From: DASRCB01 sp035653295
GTDB taxonomy: Bacteria > Acidobacteriota > Terriglobia > Bryobacterales > Bryobacteraceae
Direction of reading: 5' to 3'
DNA length: 6,524 nucleotides
Assembly: GCA_035653295.1 (NCBI GenBank)
Contig: DASRCB010000090.1
Span: 1-6,524, forward strand
Part shown: piece by piece, positions 1 through 4,805 of the stretch
How positions within the stretch are numbered: position 1 is the first letter of the stretch
Layout of the letters: each line of letters begins with the position of its first letter
Position numbers and translations under genes: made by a program
Notes under the pieces: model-generated
Database searches by the model: none
Told to the model about the DNA's origin: nothing
The model's input: only the letters and a program-made list of their open reading frames with translations

Positions 1-527
1 ATGGTGGACGTCGTGCCGATGGTCTCGCGCGAATGCGTTCCGGCGGCGGCGGCCAGGCTCTCGCCTTCGCGCGCGCTCAGCGAATCTCGGGTCAGGAAGG
101 CGGATGCCGGCCTGCCGCCAAGCGTGTCGGCGTCGGCGGCCTTCAGCGCATACGGAACCGAGACCAGCAGCACGCGGGGCTGCTCCACCGCGCCGGCGCT
201 CTGCGGCAGCACACCGAGCCACAGCGACTGGCCGGAGGTGAACAGCTCCAGCGGCATGCCGTTCGCCGTGGCCGCGCCCAGGTGGACCGAGTAGCGGCCC
301 TGCTCATCGGCGGTCACATTTTGTGTCTCCTGCCACAGCGGAGTGCGGCTGGTCTGGTCGGTGTAGATGGAGAAGGTCAGCGCCTGAGCGCCGCTGAGTG
401 ATTCACCGGCGGCGCCCTTCAACGCGCCGCTGAAATTGACAAGGCGTGGAACAGCTTCCTGGGCGTACCCCAATAAGGTAATTGAAAGCAGGACACAGTA
501 ATACCCGCAGACGTGGCGCAAATGCAT
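1..527 (-). CDS. Secreted protein of a common acidobacterial family, N-terminal part (3' end outside window)
   Basis: The frame is open from ATG at 527-525 to the left edge, giving 175 codons with the C-terminus missing. Residues 1-22 look like a signal peptide: His/Arg near the start, then a hydrophobic run ending LLGYA before QEAVPRL. The mature part begins VPRLVNFSGALKG and carries PLWQETQNV, DEQGRYSVHLG, LFTSGQSLWLGV and VSVPYALKAADADTLGG. I recognise this N-terminal block from many exported acidobacterial proteins of unknown function, whose C-terminal parts differ and sometimes carry fibre- or collagen-like repeats or an S74 peptidase. The block reads like a beta-sandwich resembling carboxypeptidase regulatory or transthyretin-like folds, but that is inference. 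The start is supported by a purine-rich ribosome binding site five bases upstream. The function is unknown, and the part that would tell it apart lies outside the window. Confidence 0.85.
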   Translation of the reverse strand, partial: MHLRHVCGYYCVLLSITLLGYAQEAVPRLVNFSGALKGAAGESLSGAQALTFSIYTDQTSRTPLWQETQNVTADEQGRYSVHLGAATANGMPLELFTSGQSLWLGVLPQSAGAVEQPRVLLVSVPYALKAADADTLGGRPASAFLTRDSLSAREGESLAAAAGTHSRETIGTTST

Positions 528-530
528 TAT

Positions 531-538
531 CCCCTCCC
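531..538 (-). promoter_or_regulatory. Shine-Dalgarno site for the left-edge secreted protein
   Basis: On the minus strand this reads GGGAGGGG, and its GGAGG core lies about five bases before the ATG at 527. It is the only strong ribosome binding site in front of any gene in the window, and it fixes that start. A TGTAAT hexamer (minus strand, 551-546) lies just upstream and could be a -10 box, but no convincing -35 accompanies it. Confidence 0.75.
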
Positions 539-601
539 GACTCGAATTACAAGGTCGTTGGTATGTTACCGGGAGTGTGCCGCTGTGCGCACCACCTGAA
601 T

Positions 602-631
602 TAGTAGTCGCGCGAGGGGGGATTACTACTA
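602..631 (-). repeat. Short inverted repeat overlapping the stop of the lipoprotein gene
   Basis: Perfect 7-base arms (602-608 and 625-631) flank a 16-base GC-rich loop. The stop codon of the lipoprotein gene (631-629) lies within one arm. The stem is AT-rich and no T-run follows, so it is not a standard intrinsic terminator. It may be a weak mRNA 3' end structure or chance. No other terminator is visible between the operon and the next minus-strand gene. Confidence 0.3.
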
Positions 632-1315
632 TTGCAGGCTGTCCAGCAGATCTTTGGAAAGCAGATTGGCGCGGTCGGCGAGGCTGCGCGCGGCAACCAG
701 ATCGGTCTTGCTGGTTTCCAGCGCCTGGGTGATGAAGCTCTGCACCTGGTTTTTCATGGTCTGCTGCTGCGTGGAGAGCGATCGATTCCCGATGGCGTTG
801 AGGTTGCGATTGGCGCTCTCCAGAGCATCGTGAATCTGGGTTTCGTAATCGCGGCGCTGGGGCTCGCCCAGCACCTGGCCCAGTTGCGGAACCGTTTCCT
901 TCGGGGCCGGAGTGGAAGCCTGGGTAGTCGGCGGTGTGGCCGTCGCCGGCGCGGCCTGGGCGCCGTTGACCTCAGCAGGCTGGCCGGTGTTAGCGGGCTG
1001 CGCACCGCTGGCGGTCTGCGTCTCGTCGGTTTTGCGGTGGCGTCCCTTTTTCCCGTGCTTCGGCGGAGGCGGCACCTGCTGCGCCGTGCTGGTGGCCTGG
1101 GGAGGTGGAGTCGCCGCCGGTCCACCCTGCCCCGGCGGGAGCGGAGGCGGAGGCGATGGCTGAGGAGGCGCTTTTGCGGGAACCTGCACGATCACCGGCG
1201 GCGGCAGCATGACCGGCGCGGTCTGTTTGTGACGGATACACGATGTCGCCGCCGCCAGCGCAATCGGCGGAATCACACACCAACGAATTCGAGTCCTCGT
1301 CTTTGCGAAGTTCAC
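629..1315 (-). CDS. Proline/alanine-rich putative lipoprotein with helical C-terminal domain, last gene of a two-component operon
   Basis: The 228-residue product starts at GTG (1315-1313), three bases after the stop of the kinase gene, and ends at TAG. Residues 1-25 are a short basic-then-hydrophobic leader ending AAATSC. Cys26 fits a permissive lipobox, though position -3 is Ala, not the usual Leu. Residues about 33-140 are low complexity: polyproline stretches, a basic patch at 86-95 (KHGKKGRHRK), then Pro/Ala/Thr/Gln-rich sequence, suggesting an extended linker across the periplasm or cell wall. Residues about 145-228 lack proline after position 152 and read as amphipathic helices ending DLVAARSLADRANLLSKDLLDSLQ. 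I recall similar C-terminal helices in acidobacterial hypothetical proteins, but have no named family. No Shine-Dalgarno precedes the GTG, so translation probably depends on coupling to the kinase gene. A role with the kinase is inferred from context only. The lipid attachment is less certain than export. Confidence 0.85.
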   Translation of the reverse strand: MNFAKTRTRIRWCVIPPIALAAATSCIRHKQTAPVMLPPPVIVQVPAKAPPQPSPPPPLPPGQGGPAATPPPQATSTAQQVPPPPKHGKKGRHRKTDETQTASGAQPANTGQPAEVNGAQAAPATATPPTTQASTPAPKETVPQLGQVLGEPQRRDYETQIHDALESANRNLNAIGNRSLSTQQQTMKNQVQSFITQALETSKTDLVAARSLADRANLLSKDLLDSLQ

Positions 1316-1318
1316 GCG

Positions 1319-3217
1319 TCAGGAGCGTGCCTGCGACAAAGCCATTGCGTGCTCGACGTTCGCCGATCCGACCGGGAAACGCAGATGGAACGTTGTGCCT
1401 TTGCCCGCTTCACTGGAGAAGTCGATTGTACCACTATGTAACTGCATCATCCGGAAGGTCAGCGCCAGACCGATACCGGTACCATCCTGCTTTGTCGTGA
1501 AGTACAGATCGAATATGCGGTCCTGAATATCCCTGGGGATGCCGGGACCGCTGTCCCGCACGGTAAGCACGTGCGCGCTGGTTTCGGCCCGTGCTCCGAT
1601 GAATAACTCCCCGCCTTCGCCCATGGCTTCGAGCGCGTTCACCACCACGTTGAGAATGGCCTGGCGCAGCAGATTGGGATCGCCCTTGATCCACAGCGGC
1701 CTTTCGATGTCGGTGTCCACCCGGATGCTGCGGGAGTGCGCGTCAGGGGCCACGAAGAGCACGACCTCGTCGGCCATGGCGGCGAGGTCCACGTCGTGGA
1801 CTTCCATTTCCAGCGGCTTGTTGAAATTGAGGAACGTGCGCACGACGTTGTCCAGGCGCCGTATCTCGCGCGAGATGACATCGAGCTCCGGCTCGACCTC
1901 TGGCTCGTGACCGTCGAGTTTGTGTTTTACGTTTTCCAGATGCAGGGCGATGGCGTTGAGGGGGTTCTTGATCTCGTGCGCCACGCCGCCCGTCAGCCGG
2001 CTGATGGCCGACAGCCGCGAGGAAAGATCGAGGTGCCATTCCAGCTGCCGCCGCGTCTCGGCGTCGCGCAGACGAACCAGGACGCCGATGGGTTGTCCGC
2101 CCTCGCTGCGGCTCAGCTTTTCGACGCTCACCACCAGGCGCACGCGTCCGACCTCCGGGCGATCGAAGTAGATGACCCGGTCGCGGAGGGGTTGGTTGGC
2201 GCGAACCGCCTTCAGCACGGTGTCGCCGAGCAATGTGTCCGGCGAGAAGATGTCCTCCACCGGCTGGCCCAGCAAGTGAGCACGGGGAACACCGAACAAC
2301 TGCTCGGCCGGGCGGCCGGCCATGACCAGCCGGTACTGCGAGTCGAACAGCAGGACGACCTCTTCCAGACGCTGGAGCAGATGCTCGATGTTGTCGCGCA
2401 TCTGAACCGCATCCTCGCGGGCCCCGCGGAACTGCTGCCCGAGGACATTCAGCTTGGACTGGACGGCGGCGAACTCGGCGGCCTCCTCGAATTCGCCGGG
2501 CACGCCTTCTTCGCCGCGGGCGATGAGGTCGATCTTGCGGCTCACGCGTTCCAGCGGTCCGAGCGCGAGCGCCGGAAGGGTATAGGCCAGGGCCAGCGAG
2601 ATCACCAGGGCAATGAGAAATGCGATGGTGATGGTTTGAAACGCGGGCTGGAGCGCATGACTGAGAAACGACGAGCGCACCGTGACCACGATGCTGAACA
2701 GAGGCTTTGAGCCCTGCCCCAGGCCCAGCGGCAGCTGCACGGCGTAGTTCTCTTTGTGCGTGAACAGGTCCCACAGGTTACCGAGCGCCCCGATCGCCGA
2801 TTCGCTGCGCCACTTATCGAAATCAGTGACGCGCGGCGCCTTTGTTCCCACGCTGGTGGGGGTGAAAGACGCCAAAACCGTTCCCCCGGCGCTGACGATG
2901 CTGATGTCCACCACCGCTGCCGAGGAACCGACGCCGCTGTTGAGGATTTCCGGGATGGTGGGATCGTCGCGCACGATCTGCTCCACGCGGGCGCGCGTCA
3001 GCTCGGTCGTAATCTCCGGCTCGGGATGGGCCCGGAGCACGTCCTGTACGTGGTTGGACACGTACAGACCGACGTGGCTGGCGCTGGAGCGTGCGTTATC
3101 GGCCGCGGTGCTGAAGGCGTTGCGGGTGAAATAGCAGATGTAGATAGTGGTGACCGACAGCACCAGGACCGCAACCAGAGTTACGACGACGAGGCGCAGG
3201 CGGGTCTTCAGCGACAT
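1319..3217 (-). CDS. Membrane sensor histidine kinase (periplasmic sensor, HAMP, PAS, HisKA, HATPase)
   Basis: A 632-residue NtrB/ZraS/NtrY-style kinase. Transmembrane helix 1 lies at about 8-30. A periplasmic domain at about 31-190 contains VVDISIVSAGGTVLASF, which resembles the Cache sensor fold. Transmembrane helix 2 lies at about 193-217. A HAMP linker spans about 219-272 and a PAS-like domain about 275-388 (LLFDSQYRLVMAGRPAEQLFGV). The catalytic core is complete: H-box GGVAHEIKNPLNAI with phospho-acceptor His414, N-box Asn523/Asn527, G1 box DSGPGI at 555-560, F-box near 569-573 and G2 box GTGIGLAL at 579-586. It should autophosphorylate and pass phosphate to the regulator encoded just upstream. 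ATG (3217-3215) follows the regulator's TGA after three bases with no clear Shine-Dalgarno, which suggests translational coupling. The signal cannot be told from sequence; a small envelope ligand is one possibility if the Cache reading is right. Confidence 0.95.
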   Translation of the reverse strand: MSLKTRLRLVVVTLVAVLVLSVTTIYICYFTRNAFSTAADNARSSASHVGLYVSNHVQDVLRAHPEPEITTELTRARVEQIVRDDPTIPEILNSGVGSSAAVVDISIVSAGGTVLASFTPTSVGTKAPRVTDFDKWRSESAIGALGNLWDLFTHKENYAVQLPLGLGQGSKPLFSIVVTVRSSFLSHALQPAFQTITIAFLIALVISLALAYTLPALALGPLERVSRKIDLIARGEEGVPGEFEEAAEFAAVQSKLNVLGQQFRGAREDAVQMRDNIEHLLQRLEEVVLLFDSQYRLVMAGRPAEQLFGVPRAHLLGQPVEDIFSPDTLLGDTVLKAVRANQPLRDRVIYFDRPEVGRVRLVVSVEKLSRSEGGQPIGVLVRLRDAETRRQLEWHLDLSSRLSAISRLTGGVAHEIKNPLNAIALHLENVKHKLDGHEPEVEPELDVISREIRRLDNVVRTFLNFNKPLEMEVHDVDLAAMADEVVLFVAPDAHSRSIRVDTDIERPLWIKGDPNLLRQAILNVVVNALEAMGEGGELFIGARAETSAHVLTVRDSGPGIPRDIQDRIFDLYFTTKQDGTGIGLALTFRMMQLHSGTIDFSSEAGKGTTFHLRFPVGSANVEHAMALSQARS

Positions 3218-3220
3218 CGC

Positions 3221-4645
3221 TCAGGAACTACTCGATCCGGCCTCTTCGGCGGCCGCACCGTACTCCTTCAGTTTATTGAAAAGCGTCTTCAGGCTGATGC
3301 CCAGAATATCGGCGGCCCGGGTTTTGTTATTACGGGTGTGCTGTAAGGTCAGCTTAATCAGCGCTTTTTCCGCTTCCGAGACGGTGGTTCCGACGGGCAG
3401 GCGCACGCCGTCGGGCTCGAATACCTGCTGCGGCGGCCGGCTTCCGGCGGGCGCCCCGAAATCGTGGGGCAGGTGGTGCGTGGTGATGGTCCCTTCACCG
3501 GCGATGATCACGGCGCGTTCCAGAACATTGCGCAACTCGCGGACGTTGCCAGGCCAGTTGTGGCGACGGAAGAGGTCGAGCACGTCGGGGGAAACATCCA
3601 CGACCCGGCAGCCATGCTTGCGATTCAGCACGTTGACCAGGGCCTCGCAAAGCACCGGCAGATCGCCTTCGCGCTGCCGCAGCGGCGGGAGCTGGATCTG
3701 AAAGACATTCAGACGATAGTACAGGTCTTCGCGCAGCTCGCCCTTGCGCAGTGCTTCGTCCACCTGCTTGTTGGTGGAGGCGACGATGCGCACGTCCACC
3801 GCGATCTCGGTCTTGCCGCCGAGGCGCCGCACGCGGGAATCCTCCAGCACGCGCAGCAGCTTGGCCTGCGTTCCCACGGGCATTTCGGCCAGCTCGTCGA
3901 GGAGCAGGGTCCCGTGCTGGGCCAGCTCGAAGCAGCCCGCCTTGCGCTCCACTGCTCCGGTGAACGCGCCTTTCTCGTGCCCGAACAGCTCGCTTTCCAT
4001 CAGCGTTTCCGGGAGTGCGGCGCAGTTGATGGCCACAAACGGGCCGCTCCGCCGCGGGCTGAGGTGATGCACCGCGCGGGCAACCAGCTCTTTCCCCGTG
4101 CCGCTCTCGCCGGTAATGAGCACCGCCGCTTTCGAAGGCGCAACCTGGCGAATCATCGAAAAGACCTGCTGCATGGGGGGACATCCGCCCACCAGATCCA
4201 CGAGCACGCCCTTGTACTGCAGCTCGCGTTGCAGCCGCTCCGTTTCCTCCGCCAGCCGGCTCTGCGAAGCCGCGCGGTCGAGCAGGATCTTCAGCGCGCT
4301 GGGCTGAATGGGCTTTTCCAGAAACCAGAACGCGCCCAGATCGTGGATGGTTTGAATTGCCGTTTCGATATTGCCGAATGCCGTGAGCACGATGGATGGC
4401 GGCATGTTGCCCTGGCTGGCGAGACGCTTGAGCAGCTCGAATCCGTCCATGCGCGGCATCATCAGGTCCGTCACGAGGACGTGGACCGGCAGAACACCCA
4501 TTTTGTCCAGCGCTTCCTGTCCGTCGGCCGCGGTCTCCACCGCGAAGCCCCAGGACTGAATCATGCTGGCCAGGCCGAGACGCTGACTCTCCTCGTCATC
4601 CGCGACGAGCACCCTCGTTGCGGGTCCGGACGCAATATTGCTCAT
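3221..4645 (-). CDS. NtrC-family sigma-54-dependent response regulator
   Basis: A 474-residue protein, the usual length for NtrC/AtoC/ZraR-type regulators, with three domains. The receiver domain (about 10-125) has acidic residues Asp16/Asp17, phospho-acceptor Asp60 in VLVTDLMMPRMDGFELL, Thr88 and Lys111. The AAA+ domain (about 150-380) has Walker A GESGTGKE (179-186), the sigma-54 contact loop GAFTGA (226-231), Walker B LLLDE (247-251), arginine-rich REDLYYRLNVF (305-315) and WPGNVRELRN (364-373). The Fis-type helix-turn-helix at about 440-460 contains TRAADILGISLKTLFNKLKEYG. Nothing essential is missing, so it should be an active phosphorylation-dependent activator of sigma-54 promoters. 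It is the first gene of the operon and precedes its cognate kinase. ATG (4645-4643) has no Shine-Dalgarno, and the nearest promoter-like sites leave almost no leader. Target genes are unknown. It could be labelled AtoC- or ZraR-like, but the specific orthologue cannot be assigned. Confidence 0.96.
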   Translation of the reverse strand: MSNIASGPATRVLVADDEESQRLGLASMIQSWGFAVETAADGQEALDKMGVLPVHVLVTDLMMPRMDGFELLKRLASQGNMPPSIVLTAFGNIETAIQTIHDLGAFWFLEKPIQPSALKILLDRAASQSRLAEETERLQRELQYKGVLVDLVGGCPPMQQVFSMIRQVAPSKAAVLITGESGTGKELVARAVHHLSPRRSGPFVAINCAALPETLMESELFGHEKGAFTGAVERKAGCFELAQHGTLLLDELAEMPVGTQAKLLRVLEDSRVRRLGGKTEIAVDVRIVASTNKQVDEALRKGELREDLYYRLNVFQIQLPPLRQREGDLPVLCEALVNVLNRKHGCRVVDVSPDVLDLFRRHNWPGNVRELRNVLERAVIIAGEGTITTHHLPHDFGAPAGSRPPQQVFEPDGVRLPVGTTVSEAEKALIKLTLQHTRNNKTRAADILGISLKTLFNKLKEYGAAAEEAGSSSS

Positions 4646-4654
4646 TCAGTGGTT

Positions 4655-4660
4655 ATTGTA
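4655..4660 (-). promoter_or_regulatory. Candidate -10 box for the regulator-kinase-lipoprotein operon
   Basis: On the minus strand this is TACAAT, one base off the sigma-70-type consensus, set in very GC-rich surroundings. It ends nine bases before the regulator ATG, so initiation here would give a leader of only a few bases. No good -35 lies at 16-18 bases; TGGACC is a partial match but about 20 bases away. This is inference from a single hexamer. Confidence 0.3.
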
Positions 4661-4666
4661 CCGCGC

Positions 4667-4680
4667 GCTACGTTTTGGCC
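4667..4680 (-). promoter_or_regulatory. Weak sigma-54-type -24/-12 candidate upstream of the regulator gene
   Basis: On the minus strand GG (4680-4679) and GC (4668-4667) are separated by exactly ten bases, in the context GGCC...TAGC. GGC of the -24 element and T.GC of the -12 element match the consensus TGGCAC-N5-TTGC. If used, transcription would start near 4656, leaving about ten bases of leader, and the regulator could control its own operon. GG-N10-GC is frequent by chance in GC-rich DNA, so this is a low-confidence call. Confidence 0.15.
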
Positions 4681-4805
4681 GGTCCAGGGAAAACACCTTA
4701 CGGTAAATGAAAAGTCCTTCAGGATCACTGCGTTCAGCGTGTAACCCCACTCCCACAAAACGGCCTGGTTGCATCTCGCCGGTCCTTCGTGGTCACCTGA
4801 TTAGT

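Noticed and set aside
567..581. Sigma-54-like element upstream of the left-edge secreted protein gene (minus strand, GGCAC at 581-577)
   Set aside because: The -24 half matches well, but at the correct spacing the -12 half reads CGGTA instead of TTGCA, losing the near-invariant GC.
602..631. Inverted repeat as an intrinsic terminator of the operon
   Set aside because: The 7-base stem is AT-rich with a 16-base loop, and no T-run follows on the minus strand. It is kept only as a low-confidence repeat.
632..1441. Plus-strand open frame of 269 codons opposite the lipoprotein and the end of the kinase gene
   Set aside because: The product is Arg/Gly-rich with no recognisable domain, as expected from the complement of a Pro/Ala-rich GC-rich gene. 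The minus-strand frame has a signal sequence and sits in a tight operon.
1736..2710. Plus-strand open frame of 324 codons opposite the kinase
   Set aside because: It lies antisense to the HisKA, PAS and HAMP coding parts of a complete kinase and has no domain of its own. Long antisense frames are common in GC-rich genes.
3464..4744. Plus-strand open frame of 426 codons opposite the response regulator
   Set aside because: The minus strand encodes every NtrC-family motif across this stretch. The plus frame is His/Gln/Arg-rich shadow sequence with no motif.
4761..4780. Possible sigma-54 promoter facing the PIG-L gene (TGGTTGCATCTCGCC)
   Set aside because: The GG and GC dinucleotides are separated by nine bases or fewer, not ten, and the flanking bases do not match.
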